The notes below the pieces were generated by a model, which was not told where the DNA came from, did no database searches, and saw nothing but the letters and a program-made list of their open reading frames with translations. Shown here one piece after another: positions 48,019 to 59,805 of a stretch of 64,000 nt of DNA. The position numbers and the translations under genes are program-made. Location of the stretch: assembly GCF_001949145.1 (NCBI RefSeq), contig NW_019091530.1, forward strand, positions 350,211-414,210, given 5' to 3'. Position 1 is the first letter of the stretch. Each line of letters opens with the position of its first letter. This stretch comes from Acanthaster planci. Lineage: Eukaryota; Echinodermata; Asteroidea; Valvatida; Acanthasteridae.

Positions 48019-48204
48019 GGGCGCAATTTTCATTGTTATCGATACATGCAGCCTTGTCCTAAATGATAGAGAAGGAACCATTGCCATGACCATAATTTTC
48101 GAGATAACAGAAATCACGAACGCAGCTATGGATGCAACCAACGGCATAATGCGAGTTACGATGGGATTCCATGGAATGGGTCCACCAGGGATATTCGAGT
48201 GCGC
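48019..48204 (-). pseudogene. Second OSTalpha exon-2-like fragment without a splice donor
   Basis: Minus-strand reading shows a membrane helix (MPLVASIAAFVISVISKIMV) followed by MVPSLSFRTRLHVSITMKIA and P, which lines up with VPRSSVANHRLNTVVMMSAF and P in exon 2 of OSTa-2. A TATAG acceptor stands at 48205, but no GT follows the conserved Pro, and the frame from that acceptor does not match the family exon phase. The similarity is modest. Confidence 0.4.
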
Positions 48205-48999
48205 CTATACACACAGCGAATGTGATTAGTATAAGAAGCCATTCACTATGTCGTTGAACTAAATCACTCTTGCCGCCCCGAACTTACCCGTATCCCACGC
48301 CACCTAGTGGTCCATTTCCAATGAGCTCAAGGCTACGACGTAGATGAGCGGGAAAAACTCTTAACTATTTTTTTAAAAAAGAGCAAACCGTGTTATCGGA
48401 GTCGTGGCAGGTCTTATGATGAAATCACTGCAATTCTAAAGTAAATTTAGTCGCTACAAATCACCGAATTAATAATGGTCATTCTCTGTAGCAGGTAGTT
48501 GAATGGAAATAAAAAGCGAGTAATTTCATGTATTAGTTTAATACAGCGAAGAGAGATTTCTCTATTCGAGTCGTATACAGAAGATGCTTCTAAACAAGAA
48601 TATTTTGATATGTATTCCACCACTTCCAGAAACAGTGAACTCTATTTTCCCAATTAGTAGCTTGAACACAAATAGGCCTAGACCCAGACCGAGGTAAGAC
48701 CTTAAAAGCGGGGATTATGGATCCTGGTGGATAAATACAATCAGGTGGAAACTGTCATCCTGACGAACACTGTGGCTTGGCTGGGAATTGAAAGAGCCAA
48801 ATACATTGCGAGGAAGCGTAAAGTGCCCACCTGATTTCCTTCGTGATCTTAGAAATGACTCTATCGGGGTTTGTCAACTTGACACAAAAGACAGTTTGTT
48901 TTGGGTACAAATTACTGACTAGTTCTTCATCCAACATCACCACATATCTGGGTTGTGCAAATAGATGATGTTTATTCATGTTACAGACGTTATGTGAAT

Positions 49000-51900
49000 T
49001 CACATCAACGTGTGTCTTCTGATCCACTGTCGCATCTTGCCCAGTTGGGTTGTCGGCTCCTCTTCGTCCTCCTCGATTGGTGGGGGCACGCCCACCACGT
49101 TTCCATCAGCCGTACGGTAATATCTCAGGATGGGGATCATGAGCAACGTTGACTCTATAATAAGAATGAATGACTGCCATTCTGAAACAAAACAGAATAA
49201 ATGAAACTTTCTATTACTGATATCATAGTTTTCATAAACTTTGTGTACACTTTACTTTTCAACAGTTCAAGAGGTGTGAATTCTTGATGTCTAGCGACAC
49301 AAAACACTTTGACTAATAGATGCACTGCTCCCTAATATGGGCGATTTGCAATAGCGCGCTTCCAAGAGTTTGTAACGCGTTGGCCAATCACAACGCGCGA
49401 AATCTGTTGCCCTTTCCAAACGGGTCGACAAATTTCATTGTGATTGTCCAACGCATTGCAAACCCTTGGAGGCGCACTGTTGTGAAACGCCCATATTGGT
49501 TTTCAGTGTGCGCTCTGCGTCACAAACTATAAAGGCCCATTTCACGCTCGCGGTAACAGAATTCGTGCCGTCTGAAGTAAAGGACAAATGATTTTCTATA
49601 AGGTCGTTTACGGTCAAAGCGGAAAACCCCCGCAGTCGCTCGATGAAATTGCAGCCGTTACACGCGTTTTCGCTTCAGTGTAAACGTAAGATATCGCGCG
49701 GCAGTACCACTTCCTGCGACTGCCTTCCGGTACCTGGCGTATAAATAGGCAGTTATGGTTGAGTTAGGTGAAGAGCAACTCACGATCAGTCAGCGTGTCT
49801 GCTGGGAAGGGTAGTATGCATCCCAATGGTCGCCACCAGTTTGCAATCATAATGATCGTTGGCTGAAAGCCAACAACTATGAGTCCAGCTGTCATCAGAC
49901 GTGCCTTTGCCGGTAGTTCGTATTTCTGGAGGTCTTTGCTAATGGAGGCGTTAGTTAACATGTTCATCCCTGTTATTGCGGTCAAGGTGGACGGTACAGA
50001 TACGGCGAGCACCAAGATAAGATTGGGGAGACCAGCTAACGACTGGAATGGTTGAAAAAGGGTTTAAAAGTTCAAAACAGCATATAGAATGTATGATATG
50101 TGATACTTGTATATACGCCTACTTGGAAGATATCAAAGGAGTTTGTTGCGTTACTTGTCTTAGGCGATGGGGATAGAGCCTGAAAGTAAAAGATCACGCA
50201 GCGAGCTTCCGGAACCCTTGCGCGGTCTGCCTTTGGAGATTTTACATTGGGCTGTCCTATTACGTTCGATAATTTATGGAAAAATGATTCCTGACTGAAA
50301 CCACCCCATGAAGCACTCATGTTGGAATTTTACCTTTACCTTCCTAGAGTAATATTTAGGATAAGTCACCGGAGATGGGTAAAAAACAAATATTATAAAC
50401 GACCTTTCACGTCCGGCAATATCGTACCTAGATCTCCTTGTTCATGCACGTTTGTTTTCACTCGCTGTGCTTTCTTGAAAACGAGATTGTACAACGTTGC
50501 AAAGATTTACCTACCTGCCGTCAACGTGTTCCAGATTCTGTTGAGTTGATACCACTCAGTTGTTGTCAGCCAAAGTCAGATAAAATATTAGAATCTTTCT
50601 TAAAAGTAGAATATTGCTTTAAGTTTATTACCTTGTAAATTATAAATGTTTATAAAATATTTTGATATGTTTTATTTCGGCTTTCACCAACAGACTACCA
50701 TAAAATTTCAAACTGTAAAATGTTCATCTGCGTAAGAGACTGCCGCATTGCACTGTTCTTCAGGTATTTTCGGAAGTGATGGGTCAATTTTTTTGCAGGA
50801 TATTTCTCCTTTCGGTCAGGTAATTTTTCAGTTTCTATCAACTGATATACTAGCAAATATTGTCCAAAGCCCCTTTTCCGAGTTGGATTTTTTAAGAAGT
50901 AATTGACCAAAAATTTAAGAATTCTAAAATCTTTGGACCTTATTTTTTTATATCCAAAGGTTCCGGAAGCGCGCCATCAGGGGTCAACTTTCAGGCTCTA
51001 TAGCGAAGCCGAGGCCGTTTTCCAATACGCGACTTCGTCTCAGTCGGAGGCTTCGACTTTCTGTTTTAACCGCCGGACTTTGAAGTTGTTGGCTCAAAAG
51101 TAAGCCCGATAGTGCCAAAAGGAACATCAAATAGGAGACGAATGAGCAACATACTTGAATCTAATTTGAACGCTTATGCCTAACAATTGGGGATTGATGG
51201 AGACGAAGCCTTAAACGGAGACGAAATCGAGAATTGGAAAACGGCTTACCATAATCGACGTAAATAGACGCAGGTAGCATCGTCACGGGCACCGACAGTC
51301 CCTGATGAAATGCAATCATGGAAACGCGTTATTTCAACTGACACAAACACGGACGCAAATAGCCGGCACAGTTGAAGCCTCTTCAACAAAACCCTTTCAA
51401 TCCTGGCCGAGTTACTGACTCAGATACTTGTTTGAGGATTTTGGACACCTTTCATTAGACAGCGCCCTCCATGCGCGTTACAATACGAAGATCGTAGATG
51501 CGGGGCAGCAGTTTGTCAGCGTGCTCTTGCCATAAAATTAATCTTAGAATGGCAGAAAGTAATCTGTAAATCCTTCAAAAATGAGAAAATACTCTTTTCG
51601 TTGTAATCCTTGTCTACTACAGCGACTGCATTACTGTCAAAGTGGTATTTATGTTATTTTCTTCTCTCCTCTCATAGGTTAACAGGCTCATATGGTATAC
51701 CGTGTTAGTGCCTATTAAAGGACGGTTATACATCCAAATCACGCTCGATATTTGTATGATAAACTCATCTCTATACAATGAATTGCGATGTCTGTGGACG
51801 TCACACTGTCTCTTCTGTGACTCCCTTCGTCTAGACATCTCACGGGCTGTCTGCGATCATTACAACCATTCCATGACTCGGTAAGGGAACAGCGAAAGTG

Positions 51901-54900
51901 ACATCAAGGTTTAATTTAATGGTTTTGTCAGTAGGAGAGTGTAACAGGTAATATCTCGTATCGAGTTTGCACTGCCTGCTAATTATGCACACTCACCAGT
52001 TTGGCGAAGCTTGCAATTGCCCTAAAGAACGTCACTACGGGCCGGAGGACGGCAACTTGAAGCACTAGAATCTTGATCATTATGAAGCTCCATCTGCATG
52101 GAAGGGATAAAAAAAATCCAGTTGTGTGTCCAACAGGAGAGGGTAGAGGTTGCCACCCCCCGGGGATACGCTGCATTTTTTGTTCCAAAAGAGCGAACGA
52201 TATTTAGCAGGCTCCTTTATAGAAGTAAGCCTCTTTCACAGAGAAGCACAAGTTTGGAGAATCATTTCAGTGAGAAATCCCTCGTCTCCCGACTTAAAAC
52301 CTAGATACGCCACCGTGTAAAGTTCAGCTGCGCGGTGCCTTGTAGATTTAGTAATTTCTGGTTACAGTTGGTAGGAATCCGACTAACCAATTAAAGCACA
52401 GTTTATTTCGAACATTATTCTGTGTTCTCAAATGTTTTCCCACCACTTCTAGTTTTGGTTTTCTTAGTTAAAGCACACACAATTAGGATGGACAAAACGG
52501 GTTGTTAATGCCGTACTCCTCTTGACAATGCATAAATGCATTTATATTGTATAATATGAAGTCAAAAGATGAAAGTAGAAGGACGAGTGAAAGAATTGCT
52601 TATAACAAGCTATATAGATCTTTATGTAATGTTTCCCTGTAATTCTGGGTATGTGACATATTGCGAACCCAACCTGATTTTCCCATACATTGTAACCTCA
52701 GTCAAAGCACACGGTAGCAAAGCGATTGTTGGATCTAGATTATACTGACCGTGTGAGACGAACCGGTTTGAAGCAAAAAAAGCAACAAAGTAACGGCACG
52801 TTGATGTTGAACATGACTTTCTCGGCAGCCAGCCGCGCCATCATTTTCCGATGCCCCCCGTAGTAATCCACTTGGAGCACTATGAACTTGAACATGACGA
52901 AGGCGTAGTATCTTGGTAGAAAGCAACACCCAAAATATGACAGGATCCCACAAAGAGAATCTTACTTAATTTCCTCCAGTGACGTTGTTCAACTTCATAT
53001 TGCAGGAAGAGCAACCAAGCTGTTTGTTTTGACGCATCCCTCAGTTGGGCATCCTCCGAAAAAATTACATAGTGCGGTGAAAAATGTCAACCTGTGGATG
53101 CTTTTACATGTAATCGATTTACAATGTGCAAGAATGTTTTAAATGTTTTCAACAGGCACGTGGCTTTTGTGACCTGCGACTCATGTCGTTAGGTTGAGTC
53201 ACAATATCTGGCTAATTGATGTTGGACAGGACTATTATTATTCACGCAGTTGTTATATTTTTATTTTTGACCAACGTTGGCAAAATATTCACTTTTTGAG
53301 AAACAACCCATTTTTATTAGAGTAAGCCAATCAGTGACTTCAACGAACTCATCCTGTATTCTAGAGAGCTGTAGTTTAATCCTATGAGAAATAATGGAGG
53401 GATAAGAAAACACCCTAATTTTGTGGAATCTTACCAAATAAACTCAACAAACCTCCATGATTAATCTTTCACAATCGAGGAGATAATTTCGTGAAACTTT
53501 AAAATTAATCCATTGTATATTTGCCTTTCTCTTTCTAATTTTGTTAGTAAGATGATGGGGACAAAATCGAACTAAAAATCCAGGCATGAAATTCATCAAC
53601 TGTTTCACAACAAAATAATTTCGATCCGCACTTTTGGATTGCTTAAGTTTTGTACCCAGTTAATGTCAATTTCGATGAAGTGGAGCTATTCCAGCACAGT
53701 ATTTTTATGCCTTCATTTAGACAGGCTTTATGTGCGTCAAACTCCGTCAGCAGTAAAGTGCGTTGTAATCAGTTACGTTATTTGAAGTTTGATCCTCGTT
53801 TCAATAGAAAAAAATCATTAAAACATAAATAGCATTAGGTACCGTAGCTCAAACAAGGTTAATATCCACTTGAGTCGCGCTCTGGGCCAAGAACACGAGA
53901 TAAAAAGTACACAATCTCCCAAACAACTAATAATGCCACGCAACCAAAAGTTTGAGGGTTTTGGTTTAGTGTCTGTCTGTTGGTTTGTTTGCTTGTTTTG
54001 AGTGTGTCTGCTCCACCTGCTCATAACAATGTAAACTGTGCCTGTAGGAAAAGGGCCAGTTTAAAACGTTATGCTATTATCGGGTGTTCGAGGACAGTTT
54101 CATCAAAGTTTAGAAATTTAAGATCTTGGCAGTTGGTGTCTTGGCTAAAGTTCGCTTTTCAAAAATCTATATATGTATGCAAGCTATGTTTAATACCTGG
54201 GAGGATCCCCGTGCACCATCACATGGTTCACAATGAAAAATTAAAATGGACAGAGGGATAGTTACATTGAACTGATCCCCTCGAAACTCCATTATTACGA
54301 AACGACAATTATAATTTTGGTCTCCATCATAACTTACAGATCTACCAGTGCCAGACAGAATGCTGTAGAACTTGGAATTGAAAGAGCTGGGAAGCAACAG
54401 ATTACAAACACCTACCAGGAGTTAAAATAGAAAAATACATGTAGAATCAGTAAAATGAAGAGATTAGGCAAAACGACAAAAACAACAACAACAATGGCAA
54501 CAAAGAAATGAAGGTAATAAGAAACAAAAGTGATATCAGGATAAAAAATGAACAGAGATTGACCGTGGAAAAACTACAATTGTAAGCGCTCAAGACCTTT
54601 TGCCGGACACGACGATTCTTAAGGCCAACGTTCATGATACAGATGTACAATGTACGTCTGTATTACAATCCTGCAGAATCTTACATGAGAAAGGCATATT
54701 TACTGGGTTTTAGATAGAACTCCCTTTTTCAGTACTTTTGAATACACATTGGTTGTTGGGAAGTTCGAAATATTCTTCACAATCCGCCTTTGTTTTTTCT
54801 CCCACGAGAAGGGGGGGGGGTGATTCACAAGCCTACCTCCCCAAAAGTTAGAGGAAATACGCACCTCAATCCCCTCCTTGGGGTTTACGCCCATGCAAAT

Positions 54901-56195
54901 ACGGGTTAAAAACGACAAGCACGAGACAGAGTTGTCATGAAGTTTGCATATCTGTTGCCATTCACGCCGGGGGCAAAATGGCGGTCGTTTTCTACAAACA
55001 TTTTTACACTTTTTGGTGCGTAAAAGAATCCTTATACTACACCATTCCCCTTCCGGCCTCCCCCAAAGAAAGATGGCTTGGCACCCTATCTGAAGTGCCA
55101 TTGCTTGTAATTATAATGTCAAAAATGTCCAGGGAGTTTTCACTCCGTTCCCGGGAATCTCAGGAACTCTTGAGACACTGGGGATGTGTTTGATAATCAT
55201 TCGTTTAGAGTGTGTTGCAATTATGTGGACATTGTACATGTAACAGGGGTAGAAGGGGCTGTTAAAGGCATTACATGCAAACAGAAAACCAAAGCACGCA
55301 GCGTTGACACCAACGACCAAGCACAAAACAGGAAGTCGTCAACAACCGGTATCTTGAGAGCGACATGACTTACGGGAAAGGCGGACATCATAACGACAGT
55401 GTTGAGCCGATGGTTGGCCACGGACGAACGGGGGACCCGCGTTGCCGTGAAGAACGCAGCTTCTAAGAATATCACAATGACCGTGAAACTTGCCACGGCC
55501 GCGTAGGAAAACAGCAAGGTGAAGACAGGATATCCACCAAACTCTGTCGTAAAAAAGCAGAATGCAACTGTCAACTGATGCATATTGATGGCGCTGCCAA
55601 GCACAGATTATGTGCTAGGGTTTTTACATGCTTTGACAGGGAAGAAAAATGAAATATAGCAATAACTCGCCTTTCTCTCTCCTGTTTAAGTTGTAAAAAT
55701 ATTTTGGATTTTTTTTGGGGGGGGGGATTCCCTCGTCGGCCCCGTGGATTGGCCCTTACTTTTACCAACTTTATTTTCTACTTCCCAGTTCTTCAAACTG
55801 ATTAGCAACTGTTCCCTATTTGGGAACTTAACTATAGCAAATATTACATTTGTCTTTTGTGAATTACGAAAACGGTGAATTAATTTCGGGGAGAGTAGCA
55901 TGGTATTTTCAATATCCAAAGAGAGTGGAAACATTGATGCTTGTTCCAAGATAATTCTGAACCGGTTTCTAAAACTTTTCCCTTTAGTATGTCGTGAAAC
56001 GCCTCCCAAACGGCAAAGGCACCTTGTGAGAATCGATCCTACTTTCTGTGATTCTATGTAAGACTGAAAATCGAAAAATGGGAATATACCAGAAGAGGAG
56101 ACATTCTTACCACCAGTGAGGGATCCCTTTGTGAAGTCGATGGTTCCATTCTTAGTACAGTCTTCACCACTGTCGATACCTAAAATAGTTCCCAT
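49000..56195 (-). CDS. OSTa-2: complete organic solute transporter alpha-like gene (SLC51A family)
   Basis: Seven exons in transcript order: 56195-56111 (start MGTILGIDSGEDCTKNGTID), 55543-55374, 54411-54338, 52911-52750, 52093-51997, 50042-49784, 49181-49000. All borders are GT/AG with matching phases, and the sum is 1029 bp, 342 residues plus stop; human OSTalpha has 340. The N-terminus carries possible N-glycosylation and an EFGGYPVF entry to helix 1. Later parts are VFVICCFPALSIPSSTAFCL, MFKFIVLQVDYYGG, SFIMIKILVLQVAVLRPVVT, a long exon with GMNMLTNAS and ARLMTAGLIVVGFQPTII, and the last exon with SFILIIESTLLMIPILRYYR and an acidic tail (EEDEEE) ending RRHTLM. These match the family order of helices. 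The multi-Cys cluster is reduced to CCFFC. The substrate cannot be deduced. Confidence 0.9.
52750..52911 (-). CDS. OSTa-2 exon 4, nearly identical to OSTa-3 exon 4
   Basis: A 162-bp exon encoding YYAFVMFKFIVLQVDYYGGH and then KMMARLAAEKVMFNINVPLL followed by CCFFC. It differs from 62980-63141 at only a few bases and at Ala/Ser and Phe/Leu among residues. Introns next to the two exons differ. The donor is GTCAGT. Confidence 0.9.
56111..56195 (-). CDS. OSTa-2 initiator exon
   Basis: It encodes 28 residues beginning MGTILGIDSGEDCTKNGTID and ends one base into a codon before GTAAGA. That base plus AG at the start of exon 2 gives Glu and the family-like EFGGYP. The start is supported by frame agreement and by the total length matching the family. 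The NGT triplet could be glycosylated if the N-terminus is extracellular. Confidence 0.75.
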
Positions 56196-56199
56196 TTCA

Positions 56200-59100
56200 A
56201 ACCATTATAGTTCGATAGTTAGAAGGTGAGACACATTTTACCCCCTCAAACGGAAATCGTTTTACCAGAGTCCACTTCAGAAACATGGAGATTTTTTCCC
56301 AGCACATCTAAACAAATCCCTACGGAAAATCTTTACATTTCTTTTGCTTGCCAACTAGCCATTTTTGGTGCCTCTACTCGATGAAAAATTGCGGGTTAAT
56401 GAGAGCCTTGAACTTCGTTCCCAGGTAAGGTCGCACTTCCTTATCTTCCAATTTATATTTGCAGGAGCGGGACTCAACTGCAATGTGGAAGATACACATA
56501 ATTTATCTGACTGTAGCAATATAATAACTCCACGAGAGCAACGTTTGTAATTTCTGCACAAATCAGTTTGACAAATTATCATTAGGTCAAAGATGCGCAA
56601 CCCATGCGTGTCCTAATCGGTCTCAGTTTGGAGTTGAGTTGCACGAATCCTTTGCCAATTAAGTTCTTAGGCAAAGATCAACCAGTTTTCATACCGAAGT
56701 TCCTTGATTTGCCGACCATGTCGCGCCAACGGCGTGGCTAAGAAATGGGGGTGCCCCCTTCATGAAAATTGTCGCCCCTCATTTGCATTTTGGAAACTGA
56801 AGCATTTTGGAACCCCCGTTCCTAGTCCTGGGGACACCATTATTGATCAGGCCCACACAAATTAGCGTGAATCCCCCGCTAACCCCTTCCCCCGTACTCG
56901 GAATCATTGCTACGCCGCTGTGTCGCGCTGGAAAATTTATCCACTGGTTTATTTATCCACTACATTATTCGCAACAATTATTTAGGCCTTTCTTGACTTT
57001 AATATTCGTCATGGTTTGAAAGTTCATGTAAGCACAGTCACGGGATAGTGATACGATCAAAATTAACGGGATTGACTTTGTTCACAAGATTTCTAAAAAC
57101 GCCATGAAGGCCTGACCTTTCGATTCTCACAGAATCCTTGACGAAAACAGAATGTAAAGTATTCTGTCAGCTCTTTATTAGTCAGTGACATATCTCTATA
57201 ACGCTCAATAAAACATTTACAAAGAAATCGATTAGCACATAAATTCGACTATTTATTTACATAAATGTCATGTAACAATGTAAGAGTAAACATCACGCAT
57301 GGCTCCTTTTTTCAGACAGCCATTTCAAATTATACCCAGCAAGGTATGGGACGGAGGGGTACCCCCCTACATGTCCAATCCCTGCACACACTCTAGACTT
57401 TTGTTACCTAACACCCCCTCCCATGTCAGTAAAGAAATCCCGAGATTCCGATCAAACAATGACCAACATAAAGGTGCGGGGGGTGTTCTCTGTCCCATAT
57501 CTTGCTTCATATGTTTCAAATTGGGTTAATATCCATCATTATAACTACTGGCATGCATATGGCTCTCACAGTTTCAAAGTGCATAAGATCACAAGATGTC
57601 AGCTTCACGAGTGACTGGAATCTTTGTTGATCCCTGCGTAATGACATTTTTTACTGCCAATAACTGCCATTGGCTTCTTTGCCACATTCTGGTATTTTTT
57701 CCCATCGAACTGTTGGACACGAACGGGTCAGTCTCTAAGGAGGTTGAGGACCCCCTTGCTAGAAATTCCAACACATTACATAAACTGTAGACAGAGAATT
57801 TCCAAAAATTCTAACACCTACATAAATTATAGATACTGAGTTAATTATGTAATACTTTAGGAATATCAGCAATGTAAATATCAGCATATCTGTACTGGGC
57901 ATTTTCTACAGTCAGTTTCAAATAGAAAAGCAACCGGGCCCTTTCCTTTATTTTTTCCGCTCTTTCTCCTCCTTCCTTAAATACGCTACCGTATTATCAG
58001 AATACATCCTTTCGATGCTGATCTGCGACTCGAAATCAGTTCCATTACATTTCGCTCTGATAAATTAACACTTCCTATGACACATACTATATTTCTATTT
58101 ACAGCTTGAGGAATTGAGAGTGTAGTCGAGAGGAAAGCATTATACTGTGTATATAGAAGTGTATAGGGTTATCAGCTGACTGATGCTTGCAATGTAGAAC
58201 AAAATAAACGAGGAAACCAGTTCCATCAAATTGCATATGTACAAAATAAGCGGATGAATGTTATTATATGGTGTTGTGTCGATTATTTACAAACAACAAT
58301 GTTTACATTAGTATAAAGCGCTAGCAGGTATAGATAACCATATAAAAGAATCGATAATTCTGTAATGCATGTTGATTGATTATAAACAAATCAATTCCTA
58401 ACCAAACACTTACGATGAGCAGATACGTTTGGAATGTTGCTAGATCGAAGCATCAGAATTGCGTATCACTTTTCTTTTTAACCATTTCTGAATTTTGTCT
58501 GTTTTGTGTGTGACTTTGCTGAGATGTACGACAAACATGTGTATTCGAATAATCGGTTCGAAACACTATCGGAAGTATAATATCAAGCTGTATCGTGGCA
58601 GTGGCAAGGGCGGATTCGGAACCGTGTTTTGGGGAGGGGAGGGGAAACTGGTTTCTTCGGGCGTGTATCCTTCATGACCCCTCTGAATGGTGAGGACAGG
58701 TGTGTTTTTACACGTTTGCGTTAGGAAAGGAAATAAATAAACCACCGAAACCGCCCTTCTCATTATGTTTCATTTTTTACTCGGGGGAGGGGATGGCCCC
58801 ATTGCCCCTCCCTTGGATACGCCAGTGCATGGAGGGTAAAGACTATAGAACTATTTCAGTAAATGTCTGAAATGCTGAGCTTGCTTGCCAAACTTTTTAC
58901 CGAGAGAAGACGAACAGACACAGTCCACGTACAGATAGTGTCCTCCCTTTGTATTGAGCAACACGTACTGAGCCACCCATCATGCAGGTTAGCCTAAATT
59001 GTATTGATTAATTTAAAATGCAAAATTTCGGTAAAAAATTAATGAATTCCACAACCACAGCAATTATCATGTATGCTGAACAATGATTGAGCGATGGTTG

Positions 59101-59800
59101 ATCAGGAGTTGCAAAATCTATAGTTGACCTTCAAGATGGTGAAAACACCTGAACGATTAATCAGTTTAATAAAAACAATCCAGTTAAATGAATTGACTAA
59201 TAAGCCTTTTTGTGAGCTTAAATTTGAATTAAATCTAGTACGATTTCTTTATGTTTGAAAGTCTTCAGCCTGGTCTTTGAATAATTGGTCACATTTAAAG
59301 GGTCTATGCAATGCACTTTTACCACAATCCTTACAAATCTGCATCCTTTTTGCCAATTCTGATTTGCCTTTTTAAACAAGATATTTAGGTACTCTTTTGG
59401 CTCTCCAGGGAGAAAACCTCAGTGTTGCTCTAATCTGTGCTCGAAAACACTGACATGTTAATATTTTGCAGCTTAAAACATCCTTTTCCTTGGTGATTCA
59501 CTGTTGCTTGAAATTCATAGCAACCAGCAACCCTTTCTCAGTGACATATTGAGTGAGCAGATTTGGGTTTCCAATATAAACAGAAAATCTACAAACTGAA
59601 CAGTGTCTTTTCTGATTGACATCACGGAAAAACGCCCTCTATTGTGCAGAAAGGCATTGGCAAACGTAAATGCGTAAAACAGTGCAGGACGTCAACAAGT
59701 TTTCACACACTGAAGAAGACTACAAGTTTCCAAAAATGAGAGCATATCACTGCCTGGACTCTTTAACTCAATGTAACGAGCGATTTGCGTTCACCTGTTC
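56200..59800. other. Intergenic stretch between OSTa-2 and OSTa-3
   Basis: It should hold the OSTa-2 promoter and the OSTa-3 3' UTR. A possible MITE lies at about 56725-56935 (GGCGTGGCTAAGAAATGGGG on the left, GCTACGCCGCTGTG on the right). No exon was recognised. Confidence 0.45.
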
Positions 59801-59805
59801 TTGCT

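Noticed and set aside
54700-55101. A 133-codon minus-strand frame upstream of OSTa-2 exon 3
   Set aside because: It contains a G/C homopolymer and a repeat also seen near 35050, so it is probably intronic repeat sequence rather than an exon.
58595-58835. Possible MITE with CAGTGGC and GCCAGTGC edges
   Set aside because: The terminal match is short and imperfect and no target duplication is visible, so it was not called as a feature.
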